Source of the DNA: Micrasema longulum
Taxonomy: Eukaryota; Arthropoda; Insecta; Trichoptera; Brachycentridae
NCBI GenBank assembly: GCA_022494885.1
Contig: JAGVSM010001251.1
Location: forward strand, 558,001-622,000
Length of the DNA stretch: 64,000 bases
Direction: 5' to 3'
Shown: positions 34,811-47,184 of the stretch, piece by piece
Layout of the letters: the number at the start of each line of letters is the position of its first letter
Position numbering within the stretch: position 1 is the first letter of the stretch
Made by a program: the position numbers and the translations under genes
The notes under the pieces: generated by a model
The model's database searches: none
Seen by the model: only the letters and a program-made list of their open reading frames with translations
Told to the model about the DNA's origin: nothing

Positions 34811-34904
34811 ACATCATGTAACCAATGATCAAGATCCGCTGCATTTGACGCATCAATGCAGTGCCCCGTGTATGATGATTGTAAAGGTAAATAAGCATAA
34901 CACG

Positions 34905-35015
34905 AGCATGGCAACCCGTAGTAAAATGACTAAGACTTTTGTTTTCCGCATGGAAGGTCCCGAGTTCGATTCCTATTAATATCGTGAAAAATTCAATGTG
35001 ATATCTTTACTGCAA
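34905..35015 (+). repeat. tRNA-like SINE head, decayed
   Basis: Reads cccgtagtaaaatgactaag, tccgcatggaaggtcccgag, then box B-like agttcgattcc. Only the box B half is convincing. Confidence 0.4.
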
Positions 35016-35034
35016 TCTTATATATTTAATCGAG

Positions 35035-35180
35035 CCTCATGGCCTATAGTGTAAAGATGACAAATTAAACCTACAATGCTTGTGGTCCCAGGTTCGATTC
35101 CTGGCAGGGCCTAAGTTAATTTTTTTATATTTATTATAGAGGTGGTTTTGCACTGCAACATATTTGTTTAAATTTTATGT
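35035..35180 (+). repeat. tRNA-like SINE copy
   Basis: The T arm is perfect (ccagg ttcgatt cctgg) and box B is exact (ggttcgattcc). Upstream, catggcctatagtg stands where box A should be. The acceptor strands do not pair, so it is not a tRNA gene. A T-rich body with gtggttttgcactgcaac follows, related to the start of the SINE-C body. Confidence 0.5.
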
Positions 35181-36116
35181 TGAAAATGCAACGGATATTA
35201 GAGAGTAAAATAAAAAATACAAATTCTCATCTACAATTTCCCTGGTAATCATTTAATGAAACTTGAATATGAAATTTGGCTAACTATTTGAGTCTTATTT
35301 AAATAAAAAAACACCCAATTTCTATTGTTTATTTGATTATGAGTGTAAAATATGGAAATAAAAATGTTTAAACGGTTTTCTCGGTAGTATATATTTGACT
35401 ACAACCATGCCAGTAATAAAGTAAACAACTATTTAAATCATTCTGAGTCTGATGACTTATCTTAACTAAAATGTAATGTTTTTATTGTTTTATCAATGTC
35501 GCAATTAATGTTTACCGCGGTTCTAGTATCAAAAATATACATTAAATATATGATATGCTTTGTATACCACTGTGCTTTAAAGAGTTAAAATATAATGTTT
35601 TATCAATTATCATATTAAGAAAACCGTTAAAAATAACTTTTAATTAATAACAATAGATTATCTAAACCAAAAAACTTGTCAATTATGTTTTTTTAAATAA
35701 AAAAACTTAGTAAACATTTATTCAACCTGATGCGATTTGCATTCAAAATAAAATTATAACTTTGATAAATGCTTGAAATGCACTAATTTTTTAATGCTAT
35801 TTTCACATTGTTATTTATATCTTGATTGTAAAATGTTACGACAATTCTTTCACGAGAAAGTAATTTCAAATGCATGGTCAGGGTAGAGAATTCTAATTTG
35901 ATAGCTCTGATTTTATTTAAACCAGAGTTCATCAGGATAAAACTGAAATACTGGCGAGATAAAAGCAACAAAATATTTTAATTTGCATACGACTACAACT
36001 GTGGAAAATATATTAAGCTCGTAAAATCTAAACAGTTTTCTGCTTGGTAATAATACATTTTAAAAAGCATGAAACAAAAGTTGAGAAAAGAGATCCGTTA
36101 AATATTTTTTTAATTT
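35181..36116. other. AT-rich non-coding DNA
   Basis: No supported feature. Confidence 0.5.
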
Positions 36117-36121
36117 CTATT

Positions 36122-36154
<33 letters not shown>

Positions 36155-36167
36155 ATGTATCTATCTA
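36117..36167. repeat. (TATC)n microsatellite
   Basis: About twelve TATC units with two interruptions, immediately before the Helitron 5' end. Confidence 0.85.
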
Positions 36168-36803
36168 TCTATATATATAGATATAAATGAATCGCCCTGT
36201 TGTGTCTCGCAAAAACTCAAAAATGGCTTGACAGATTTACGTGCGGTTTTTTTGTAAAACAATTCTAATTCACGTAGTCAAGGTTGCATTCAACTGAAAT
36301 GCACATCCCAAAAAATTTGGAGAATGTTATTTTTGTTAATTAAAGAATTTTGTATTTTAACGTTTACAAACATCAATTATTTTCAATGGATACTAAATTG
36401 ATTAATTTCCTAACAATTTCTTGATTTCTACACGTTAACACACTTTTAAAGGCACTAACATATAAAAAAAAAGTAATTTTCCTTTTATCCGGAAAGTTTT
36501 TGCACCTTTTAACGATACAGTAGATTTTCTTTTATTATTTTTTATTTATTTATTTATCAACACGCATTCGCGTATTTTTTCCGTAGATCGTGGCACTAGA
36601 GTAGTGATTTTTGCACGACTTTGATTTGAGTGTGATTAGGCCTCCTAGCTAATCACACGTGAAGATAAAACAAAAAAAAATCTTTATTACGAATATATAA
36701 ATAGCTTTAAAACTCCAAAACAAATCGTTTGCAATTAATTACGAAAAAAATGTTTGTTCAACCAGCTAATAGCAGGCAGGACAACGTCTGTCGGGTCCGC
36801 TTG
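36168..36803 (+). mobile_element. Non-autonomous Helitron, copy 2
   Basis: The 5' end TCTATATATATAG is preceded by A and followed by ataaatgaatcgccctgttg and tgtctcgcaaaaactc, the common 5' region of insect Helitrons. The 3' end reads gcaggcaggacaacgtctgt, cgggtccgCTTG followed by T, with the same subterminal hairpin position as copy 1 but CTTG in place of CTAG. The interior of about 600 bp is non-coding. The 5' halves of the two copies differ while the 3' ends agree, so they are related but not the same subfamily. Confidence 0.75.
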
Positions 36804-36869
36804 TAATAGATATAATAACATGTCTAAATTTATCGAAACATAGAGGAAAAAAAATTTCGACGAAGGCAT

Positions 36870-37135
36870 ATAGTAGTCTAGGCATTTACAGAGCTTATGA
36901 TCCATTATTGGCTGGTTTACCAACTAACAAGTATAAACAGAAGTATGATATTGAAAAATATTTTCAGGTGTTGCCTAGTTGGTGAAACAATTCAGCTAGA
37001 TGACTTAACCAAATCTATATGGGTTTTAGCTCTTTTATTTCATAGAAGTTAAAGGATGGAAGAGTGGAGGAAATGTGGATACTTAAATATAGGCAGAACA
37101 GTGAATGTTACACAGTGTACAAAGTGGCCGCCACT
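36870..37135. mobile_element. Foldback family copy, diverged
   Basis: Left-arm text (ctaggcatttacagagctta, attggctggttt) and right-arm text (gcagaacagtgaatgttac, acagtgtacaaagtggccgc) face each other, with tgcctagttggtgaaaca and attcagctagatgac between. The outer ends are missing. Confidence 0.65.
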
Positions 37136-37244
37136 AAATTAAGTAAATAATAAGATTCCGTATCTCTTCTCTAAAATGTTTTTTTAAAATTATAATATAT
37201 ATGTACGGGAGCAAAGTATACAATTGGAAAAAATATTTTGAAAG

Positions 37245-37535
37245 TAGGTTGAATGCTGTCAAAATGCGATCCCTCGGGTGAATGTGAGGTAAAACGATGT
37301 ATGATAGATGCACAAATATCGAGATTCGTGAACTGCGTAAGGCTGAGATATGCATTATCGACAGAATCAAGAAAGGGGTGCTGCGTTGGTTTGGACATGC
37401 AGAGCGAATGGACAACGAAAGAACGGATAAAATAATTTATAATGCGAATGTTGATGGATGCAGAAAACGAGGAAGGCCAAGAAACACAAGGGACGATCAA
37501 ACCCATCAAATACTTGAAGATATATGCTTTTGATG
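37245..37535 (+). pseudogene. RTE-clade LINE C-terminal fragment
   Basis: The frame reads MYDRCTNIEIRELRKAEICI, IDRIKKGVLRWFGHAERMD and RKRGRPRNTRDDQTHQILED. These are the D-R.TN, LRWFGH..RM and GRP blocks of the RTE ORF tail. The last part (QTHQILEDI) resembles the copy at 11190-11470 rather than 12815-13690, suggesting a second RTE subfamily. Confidence 0.75.
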
Positions 37536-37624
37536 CATTAAAAAAATAAATAAATAGTATTAAAAATAAAGGAAAAAAACCAAAAAACAGAAAAAAATAT
37601 TAAAACTATTTATATAAAAGTAGA

Positions 37625-37895
37625 ATGTGATGTTATAACCAGGGCGTTTGCCTATCATAATGCAAGAGGCTTTGGACTCGATTTCCGACATGGTTGAATA
37701 AAATGTTTATTTAAAAATTATTTTTTTTTAATTATGTATATTTCGTAGTCCATGGACTAATACCTGAAATATCAGGCTGATCATCTTACCTCCATGTAAC
37801 AAAAATGATCAAGCAAGCAAGCAGATCCTGCAATTGGTGTACCGATGCAATTTCCAATTCACCATTAGGTGCAGAAAAGGAATGATGATAAATAA
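37625..37895 (+). repeat. SINE-C copy, tRNA-like part plus 3' body
   Basis: The tRNA-like part reads cagggcgtttgcctatcata, atgcaagaggctttggactc. The body reads gtccatggactaatacctga, aggctgatcatcttacctcc, atgtaacaaaaatgatcaag, ggtgtaccgatgcaatttcc, caccattaggtgcagaaaag and a GAT-rich end. The 5' unit is absent. Confidence 0.7.
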
Positions 37896-39094
37896 ATTTG
37901 AAATTTTAGAAAAAAAGTTTGTTTTCATAAATGCAACCAACAAAAAAATTATAAAATTTTTTAAAAAATAAAGAAAATACATATGAAAATTAAGATCTAA
38001 AATTTATGATAAAATAAAGAAAGATAAAATAGAAAAGGTTTTTTTTAAAGGAAAACTTTGCAGAAAAAATAAATCAATATGGAAACAGTCTTTCTTCTAA
38101 CCACTTTTGTAATAAAAACATAATTCAAGTCATATTATATTTGAAATATTGAACAACATAATTCAACGTACGCTGTCCATATTAATTTTAAAATTCTGGT
38201 GGATTTAGACCATCAACACATATAAATCTTGTTAAATAACTGTGTTCTCGTTTATTTTTAAACATCCCATTATAATGCTTAAACGATTGAAACGGTGATA
38301 TTACGTCGTGTTACGATAAACAAAAGACGAGGGACTTAAAATATAGGTATTTATAAATAAAATTAATATATTTATATGCATTCACTAATTAAAAATCTGT
38401 TCTAAAAATTGAGGAGGGGATCATTAGGGGGCCAACAATTGTCAATTCTACTATTGAGCGTGTACCTATACGCTTCGTGAAGATATTTTTATTTATGCAC
38501 GGCAGGCTAAAATGTGGTGAAGGAAGTCGTCTGACGTCCTACATCCAACGTCTTACACTTTGCTTTTCAAAAAGTTGTTTCAAACTTCATAAATATAAGG
38601 AAGTCGGTACTTACATAAACACTATTTATCAAAGCGTAAATAAAATACAATAAAATGAACGAGATATGTTATAGAATATTCAACTTATAAAATTGAACAG
38701 GCGGTTGACAATAATTTCGAAAGACGTAAATCTTGGATCTTGGTAGTAAATGGCGGACTGCAGAGGTAGAGAACAAAGAGCTACCAGTGCGTCGGTGCTT
38801 TTATATGCTTACCTACATCACTGATCCTCTATGTTGCCAACCTTTCGTGTTTGTTGTCTCAATGGTTGGCGATACCTACTTCTGAGGCACCACACAATGA
38901 ACAAAATTAATCGAAATAGAAAACGGTTTTTGTTCAAGTGGTATTTCATTTTTCATTTTTAATATTTTTCCGTTCATTTTGTTTAAGTTTTTTTTTCTAT
39001 ATTCTGAACATTAAAAGACAAAACACGAGAATTCATTTTTTGCCGCTTTAAAGTTAAAAATATATAAATTATCGTAATAAGCTATTTTATACGT
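37896..39094. other. AT-rich non-coding DNA with a less AT-rich patch
   Basis: 38740-38900 is more balanced in base composition and carries TATAAAAG on the minus strand (plus 38798-38805). No coding frame is recognised. Confidence 0.35.
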
Positions 39095-39410
39095 TAATAA
39101 AACACCGTAGTCCACTTCCGTCATAAAAATGCTATTTTAAGTTGAAATAAAAATCTGGAGTTCATTTTTTGTTAATGCAATAAACACCAGTTGTCCTAGA
39201 TTTGCTTATTTAATACGTACTCTTATTATTAATAAAATCATTATTTAACATTAAAAATTCTCAATAGATTGAAATTATCTCATTTGGTTCAAAAGTTATC
39301 ATGTTTTGCAATCGCACAAAAATAAAATCTTGTTTTTTGAATGTTTCGTTCAACGTGACTTTCATGGTTTTTCTTTTATGGGACGGTATAAATCGTGATT
39401 CTACTTAACA
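39095..39410. repeat. Non-coding repeat shared with 58890-59050
   Basis: Shares agtccacttccgtcataaaa, atgct, then further on atcatgtttt and a diverged ttccgttcaacrtgacttt-type segment with 58890-59050, in the same order and orientation. The copy here is longer because of an insertion or internal expansion. Family unknown. Confidence 0.5.
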
Positions 39411-40089
39411 CATTTTTTTTGTTTAGACACTATTTTGTTTTACGAATTAATACAAAAGTTATAAATACTTAGAACGGGAAATTTAATATTTATATTTTTT
39501 TTTTTGCCTGATTTAGTTTGCCTTATTTCTGCGTAAAAAGCTTTGTTAATACAATGTTCAAAAGGGGTTAAATTATTTCAGAATAAAGACATTAAAACGT
39601 CTCTAGAGAAATAAGCATCAACCAATTTTAACAATGTTTGGTTGAGCAATGAAAATAAATAATCCTTAAATAAGGGTAAAATTTTGTTAACTATGTCTCA
39701 TGGGAATGGTCTATCTTGCACTCAGTTTTCATTAATTATGCCTTTACTAGCTCAAAAAAACAACCGGTAAAAATAATGCAATTAAAAAATATTTCTGACC
39801 AACTAACTGCTCGGTCTTCTTGTTTATATTAATTTTGCATCAAAACGACAGAAAATTCAGAAAAAAAAATGAGCTATAATTATACGGCTGTATGAGCCCC
39901 CTTTTTTTTATTTACTTAACCTTTTGTACATAATGTTAATTATACATTGGCGGGCTTATTGCCAAATGGCAAATTCTTCCAACCAACCAATAAAATAATA
40001 GTTTTATTTTTATAATTCAAGTTACAGAACATATTCAATATAAAATAAATATTAAAGAGCGAATGATATATGAAAATAAAATAAACGTA

Positions 40090-40500
40090 TTTATTATAAA
40101 TTACCTTAAATTCAAACTATTACTCAATGGAAAAAAAGAGTAAAGAAGAAAGGAAGAAGGATTAAGGTAGAGAAAGGAGATGTTTCTTCAGACGTGATTT
40201 AAACAGAATTAATGTAGAAACATCATTGATGGTGGATGGGAGATGATTCCACAGTCGAGCCGCATGGATACTATATGAGTTAGAAAAAAAGAGAAATTGT
40301 GGATGGGTATTAAGAGAGTGCCTTGAGAATAAGAACGGAGAGGTAAACCATGAACTGATAAGCGTTAAATTATTTAGGAAGGTATTAAGGACCGTTAGGA
40401 CTATGAAGTAAATTGAACAGATATGAGACGGAGTGATAGTCTCTCCACTGTTTAATTTTAAGCCATTTCAGTTGCCTTTGATAATCAGAAATGTGGTCAT
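40090..40500. repeat. Purine-rich segment, possible old transposon 3' region
   Basis: A less AT-rich block containing tgattccacagtcgagccgc and gagaaattgtggatgggt. The wording is reminiscent of 3' regions of insect LINEs, but no second copy is present here and no protein frame is clear. Confidence 0.25.
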
Positions 40501-41589
40501 ATTTCCTTTTGTTGTCTTTTTGGAAAATGTTCACATACTACTTACTTTTCATGAACTGCTTGTTTTTACTTGAAATGTTCAATTGGATATAATATTATTA
40601 TGTGGTAATGTTAATCCTATTATTCGGCTAGTCACCATATGAATTCAGTATTAAAAATTGTGATGCAATGGATAGTGAATTGAATGACACCTAAACCTGT
40701 AATTAACTTCAAAGTACAAAACTCCAACTAGTCATTACTCATCTTATATTTGCATTGAAAAGAGTTTTGTTTTTCTGCTTTTTTTAAAACTCATTTCGAA
40801 TCAAAACCTTCACCTGAGGCATGGTAAGCAAGAGCTTTAATAAGCGCGCTACAAAGCGGACTAATCTCTACTCGATTTCTTTTTAAGGATTTTTACCGAA
40901 AATTGAAAGAATTTATTTATGTCTATGATGTAAATTTATACAAGCTGATCAATTTTATTGGTGAAATCAAGAAGATACTTACGTATTTAAATTAAAAACG
41001 TTAAAGAAAAAAACCATTTCTAGAATGGGTTTGAAAGCACGCCGTACTTATGCATAAATCTTAAAAGCAAATATTTTTAAAAGTGTGAATGATTTTTAAC
41101 AGAACATTTTTATTTCATTTTTTTTGAAAAACATTAAAGGCGGCCCTCATAAAACTTAAAATATATTTAAAAATTGTTGTTCTTTAAGCGTCTCAAACAA
41201 AATATAACCGTTTAATAATAAGGCGTTTTAATTAATAGAAGAATACAAAACAAATTAACTAAATTGGTAAACATATTAATAGTTTCCTTTCAGATAAATT
41301 TGTTATAAATAAAACATTCTGGAGGTAAATTTATTTTTTAATTGTTTTCTAAATGTTTTCATTGAAGTAAAATATTTCGAATAATATAAAGTCAAATTGT
41401 TAAATTATTTAATAAATGTTGGTAAATACTTATAATCACTTACCGAGTTTTTTTATGACTGCCGGTTTTGAAACGTATCGGCTGACAAAGTCAGAACACT
41501 GATTAGTTTCTTGTGCAATTGCATAAGTTCGTAAGCAATAATAGTTAGTTAAAGTTTTTTCAACAGCGATAGAGAAATTATTTTATAAA
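40501..41589. other. AT-rich non-coding DNA
   Basis: A minus-strand open stretch ending at a strong donor (41444) is described in the findings. Otherwise nothing is supported. Confidence 0.4.
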
Positions 41590-41710
41590 GCATTTGGAAT
41601 TCTAGGCAAATACAGAACTTATAACCTGTCATTGTCAGGATTAAATTATTAATTGACGCACTGTGTAACGTTCACCATTCCATCAATGTTTAAACAAGCA
41701 TTAATGTTTA
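41590..41710. mobile_element. Foldback family left-arm fragment
   Basis: ctaggcaaatacagaactta, taacctgtcattg, gacgcactgtgtaacgttca, ccattccatcaatgtttaaa follows the left-arm order. Confidence 0.5.
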
Positions 41711-42429
41711 TGTTTTTGTAAAGCAAAATAATTGTGACCTTTTATAGATTATTATTCCGTGCTGATTCGATTTTTTTAACTTACATTACTGTATTTTGAT
41801 AAGTCGTTCCAAGCAATTTAACGTTAAACAAAACACGTTTACGTTAAAAAAATAATTAAAATATTCAGTTTTGTTTTTCCTATTATTTTTATTGAATGTA
41901 CATTTAAACCAAAAATTTAGTTTACATGTGTTTTATGCTGTAAATCTGATAAAAAATGGAAAAAAAATATATGATTTTAAGACACCGTTATTCTAAATTG
42001 TGCGTTAAAAAAACAACATTTTGTAAAAGCAATTGTTTTCTAAGACAGTTCTGATAAAAAAAATTAAGAAGTTAACGTAACTAAAATACATTTTTTCGGC
42101 AGACGCCACTTGAAATTTAGACTAGACAGTTAGACAGGTACATTAGTATACATATAAAGTCGAAATATTTAAGCAAAATTTGTTCTAGTGATGTAAAGAA
42201 CCTGATATGTTTATTTTATCGCTTAGAAAAAGTATTTGAAACGGGTTGATTGAAACCCTTTTTTATGGAATTGTGGTTTTCTTTTTTTTTCAAGAATAAT
42301 ATTTCGGTTGTAAATATTTCATTTCTACAATATGTTTTTAGCTAAAGTCATCAAATAATTGAAAGGCTGCATTTGGTTATCAAAAATAGTGCTCTATGCA
42401 CCGGTAGGTGCCGATAATGGTACGCCAAT

Positions 42430-42490
42430 GATGAAAGTGATCACAAACCAGCCAACAATTATAAGTTATTCAAGTAAATGCTTAGAATTT
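42430..42490. mobile_element. Foldback family right-arm fragment
   Basis: gtgatcacaaaccagccaac followed by gtaaatgcttagaatttc matches a short part of the right arm. Confidence 0.4.
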
Positions 42491-43194
42491 CACATGCTCA
42501 TCTCAGAGAGTTTTCAGTCGTTATTTTGCTAAATATGTTAAAATATTTATTTAATTCGATAAAATTGTTGTCTGGAAGATATCGCTTTTAGTAATTAGCC
42601 TCCCAAAGAACATTTTTTATTTTTGTACTTGAAGTTTCAACAAATAAATAGAAAAAATCTAGGGTTTAAATAAGTGTTTGTCGACAAATTATTTGGAGTA
42701 AAAAAATCTTAAAACACTGGGATAGAAATTGCTATGTATCTGCATAATATCCCCACTCAAAATAATTTGCATGGTATACTCATAATAATTTCTTTGGGCA
42801 ATTTCGTTGCATTAGTGCTGACGAGTTTAAACGGTATTTTTTAAATTTAATATCTTTTTCCTCTTATCTACCCTAGGGGGTGGATGGATCGTTTAAGGGT
42901 AATGAAAAATAATGTTTAAAAAAACAAACGAAACTAATTTGGATTTTTTGCTTTAAGTATCAGAAAACAAATAACCCTTATTCGTTATATTTTAGCGTTA
43001 AGGGAAGTAAATATTATGCCCGTGATATTTATGTACCTTAGTGTTTGGTTTTCGGGTGGATTTAAAATACGTTTCCGAATATTTAACTAAAAAACGATAA
43101 CATCGGGCTTGTGACATTTTATTGCTTGGATGAGATACTTGTACATTGCATAATGATATGGTTAGATCCAATTTTTAAAGGTATCATTGGTTTT

Positions 43195-43275
43195 ATCTTG
43201 ATCATTCCTCTATTTGCACCCAGTGGTGCATAGGATACTGAATCGGTACTAGAGATGGTGATAAAAAAAAGATAC
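43195..43275 (-). repeat. SINE-C body fragment
   Basis: Plus strand cttgatcattcctctatttg, cacccagtggtgcataggat, actgaatcggtac is the reverse complement of the end of the SINE-C body. Confidence 0.55.
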
Positions 43276-43624
43276 AGTTGTTTTAAAACAACTGAAACGG
43301 TTTCACAAAAAAAATGTACTAATAATTTGATAATCAAACTGCTTTCAGGATTGTTCTTTATTTCGAAGTTGCACGTATTCAAACTAGTTTTTCGTTACTT
43401 TGCGTTTCGTTAATAAACAGTTTAATTTTTAAGATGATTATTGTTACTGCTACTCCTTTTAAATAACCGAAATGCCATTCTCTAGTCGGTACACCTAATG
43501 CTGTGTAACTTAATCATTAGTAACATGAAGGTTAAGTCGCTTGTCCAAGAAGAGTATGATATTGCAGTCTAAAACTACCTTTAAGACCAAAATTTGACGC
43601 TCAGCTTTATAGGAATAAAACCTT

Positions 43625-43765
43625 AGACTAATCTTCATTCGATTTTCTTTTTCAAGACATCTGCCTGAGAACAACTATATTGTCGAAAACACTCTTTCAG
43701 GGTTCCAATTCTATTTCATGCACAAAACTGCATTTTTTATCCGTCCGGACAAAGTTAAAATTTAA
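43625..43765 (-). repeat. SINE-C 5' unit fragment
   Basis: Plus strand ctgcctgagaacaactatat, gtcgaaaacactctttcagg, gttccaattctatttcatgc, acaaaactgcattttttatc is the reverse complement of the 5' unit. It lies 0.35 kb from the body fragment in the same orientation, so the two could be one broken copy. Confidence 0.5.
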
Positions 43766-46139
43766 TGTAAAAAAAACGGTTGGTATAACTTCACCCAAAA
43801 AAATTTAAAACTTTGATTCTTGTTTTGGGTTTTATAAATTGAGGACTCCAATGAGGAATTTCGTGCTATGGTAAATTGAATAAAATAATGTTTTCTTACA
43901 CCTGTTACAAACTAGAGCATTTCATTGTACAGCGAAGTTCTAAAAATGAACTACGTCACAAACTCTTACTAATCAACCAATGATAGAGTGTTGTGATAGA
44001 TTTCTTGTTACTTATTCACCAATCAGCAAAACTAAGCAACTTGAATTTGTGAAATCGCAGGCGGAGTAATTTCAAATTACGAATGTTTGATAAATCGTTA
44101 AATAGTCTATCAACAAACAAAAGAACCGAACTTCCTCATTTCTTTCAAAAAAAAAATTTTTTTCACCATTAATTGAGATAAATTTGTGAAAATTGTACAG
44201 ATAAGATAAGATTCACATTTTAATTAGGATAAATAATGCGTATAAATGCACTCTGAAAAAAAAAATATAATCGTAATCTTGAAATCGAACCAGACATCTT
44301 TGACGAAAGCGTCAACAGCAACAAAATAAGGAGAGAAAAAATATTTATGCTCTTTTTATAAACATTTTTCGCATACGTGTTTAGCAAAGGGACATTTTAA
44401 ATTGTTTATACCTTTAGAATGATGGAAATAAGAGTTTTTTATGTCCTAACAAAAATGTAGAAGACATAGTGTTTTATACAAACTATGCATAAAATATTCA
44501 TGGGTTTCTTGGAAAATCTCGCTTTTATTCAAATATATTATTAACAAACCAATCCAATCCAAAGTTCAGTCAGGTTAGATCATTTTAGGGATGTAAGGGG
44601 GAGAGGACACGAGTAGCATGAATCGTAGGAGGTTTTGTACAAGGCGTATAACACGTTAGTGGAAGATTTGTATGGAGCGCGGCGCTCGTTCAACTTATTT
44701 CAGACGGAGCGGGGTATAAAATTACTCTAAACCGCACATTAAAATAAAATTATCCAACTTTACACCATAGATTAAGTATTTTTTATTTTATTTCTTTCGA
44801 TATGTACGATTAAAAGAATACTTTAATGAACTCCAGGAATAAAAGAGAGGATGGAAAATACTTAGTTTATTATTGATATTCAAAGCATTTACTTTTCCCT
44901 TTAGCGGGTGAAATGAATTGGACAAATAAATAAGTGGAAGTATACCAAGTATTTTAAAATATATAACTTATACGTAAAACATTTTAGTTAATGTAAGTAA
45001 ATATGTTGGTATTACCACTTATTTCTATGTCTGCCCTTCTCTTCGACATGACACTAATTACTTTAACACGCTAATCCCACTTTACTCGTGCACTTTCACT
45101 AAAGTGATGTAAAAATAAAACTAAAGTGCTGATAGCTCTCATACTATTGGAATTTAATACCAACGCGCACTGATTAAAGAAACGAGAATCAAGTTATGGT
45201 AAGGTGGACTTTTTTTTCCAACAATAACTTTTTTTCGATTCCATACTAACGATATTTTTTGGATTATTCATACCATGTACGTATGTTCGTTCACTTTATA
45301 TACGTTTCAGATGTTCAACATCACGTTTGTAGTCTAGGTTATTATGTTGTGTATTATTTGTCTATTTTACCGACATTTAAGCCAGTATTGTAGTGTTTAT
45401 CAACTGATCATAGTTAATCAGAAAAAATATTTTAGACCCCAATAAACTTCTTAGTAAATTAATTAGGTTGAGAATACTCAGATATTTTTTGTTAAGGGAG
45501 TAAATTTTCTGAAATAAATAAAAAACAAGTCTTAATAAATTAAAAGTATTTATTGATACTATATAAAAGACATAAAGTATTTCCGAAAGCGGTCAGTGAC
45601 TGGATTACGTAAAAACGCATGTTAAAAACTAGAAGTAAGTCAATCAAATGAAAGTTTCATACAGCAATTCATTCGAATTAATTATTAATTGTATTAAATA
45701 AATGAATAAATAGTAATTGCACTAACTGAATGAATCAGTAGAAATTCTATTGATTGCAAATAGAGAATTAGAGATATAGGGATAGTTTCATTTTAAAATA
45801 TCTATATGGCATTTTGAAGGAGGGTTGGCCACAGATATTTTAATATATGAGTACACTTGGGATGGACTAGTACGGCCTAATAGACTATGACAGCCACTTT
45901 CTTCCCCCCCTTACTCCACATGTATTTTCGTTAACTTCGTATTTCGAAGATACTAACTTTCAACGAAAGCCACAATAACCGAAACGGTCCATCTCTATTG
46001 CCTATGGAATAACAGAAATTTATGATTCATTCAATTGGTTTATTCGATTAATTTAATCTCGATGCTTTGATCTTCCACTAAGAATCAATCGCGACATAAA
46101 GAAATTGACTTAAATATGTGAATTGAATTATATTTACGC
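43766..46139. other. AT-rich non-coding DNA
   Basis: Includes a small less AT-rich patch at 44580-44720 (gtatggagcgcggcgctcgt). No frame or repeat is identifiable. Confidence 0.4.
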
Positions 46140-46390
46140 CATTACAAGTATTGTCACTCTGGTCATCCGACCGCCCCGTACGATTTGATTCGGTCCGTCG
46201 CGCTTTGAGGGTTAACAGGTTAGCGGGCATAGTAGGAAGGAAGGGTGAGGACGGCAGTTGCCTTGTATGAGAAAGTATCTGCGGCCGTCCACTTAGTAAA
46301 ACAAGTGTTACGTTAATAATGATACCCTTGGGAGCGCCACCCTACAGCAACCGGACTTCACTCCTATCCGTGGTTTATCACTTTTCGTTT
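46140..46390. promoter_or_regulatory. GC-richer non-coding island
   Basis: Much higher G+C than the flanks, with gtcatccgaccgccccgtac, ggtccgtcgcgctttgaggg and cggccgtccacttag. All frames are interrupted and no repeat family match is seen. A conserved non-coding or promoter-type role is possible but unproven. Confidence 0.2.
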
Positions 46391-46639
46391 GAAAAAATAA
46401 ACATGATAAAAAAAAACAAATTAACAATTCACATAACATAAACAATGCAATGCTCTCCACAGGTCAGTTTCAAGGAAAAAATATATGTTGAAAATATTTA
46501 GTTGCATAAATAATTTGTAACTCAAAATAAACAAAACAGATTGTTTAGATTTTTTTGACGAAGACGTTGAAATTATTCATTTTAAAAAAATTAATCAAAC
46601 TAAAAATTTAAATAGTTAATATAAATTTGTTGTTGTGGT

Positions 46640-46815
46640 TAATGTGCATTCATTCACACATACTCACACATGAATACAAACGTCACACACATACAATTGC
46701 GTTAACTCTTTTCTTATATATTATGCATTCTTAGATTAACTGTGGATTTTTTTAATTGGTTAGTATTGTTAATATATTTCTACTATTTTTTTTGTAAAAG
46801 CTGTAAAAATCCCAA
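46640..46815. repeat. Repeat pair member (partner 49370-49570)
   Basis: Shares the order cacacatacaattgcgt, taactcttttcttatata, an AT-rich spacer, aatatatttctact, then aaagctgtaaaaatcc with 49370-49570. The terminal hairpin seen at 49429-49482 is not present here. Confidence 0.55.
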
Positions 46816-46974
46816 AGAAAATAAAATAAAATAAATAAAATAATGATTCAACATTTTCCGATACCTTTCAATTTTAAGACTAAAGAAATTATAAAAAAAC
46901 TATAAAGATACACCATTTACACCATGGGTTGCTTAATATTTAGTACTCGTTATTTCCGTTTTGGTACTGATTAG

Positions 46975-47065
46975 CGATTTGCAAACAATGCATATTGGCA
47001 TTCGAGATTTGGCTTCACAGAAGTATACCGTGGACATATATGGTCAGCAGTTTAGAGGTCCTGAG
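46975..47065 (+). other. Weak candidate exon
   Basis: An open stretch reads DLQTMHIGIRDLASQKY then TVDIYGQQFRGPE and ends at a consensus donor (cctgag|gtgagtt, 47066 on). Possible acceptors are ttggtactgattag (ending 46974) or ggcttcacag (ending 47020, which would give a 45-bp in-frame exon). Neither acceptor has a strong pyrimidine tract. I do not recognise the peptide. It may be chance. Confidence 0.2.
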
Positions 47066-47184
47066 GTGAGTTAATTGCAACATATTGTTAAAACGTAAAA
47101 TCGTCCCTAACATTTCCTATCTGGGTCCTACCAGGATCACTTTGTACCTCAATCATAATTAAATGTGAACCTGGTAGAATGCAA

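Noticed and set aside
34639..34914. 91-codon minus-strand frame, Tyr/Ile/Cys-rich
   Set aside because: Produced by the CATATA-type low-complexity tract.
35035..35110. Functional tRNA gene
   Set aside because: Only the T arm is sound; the acceptor stem and box A fail.
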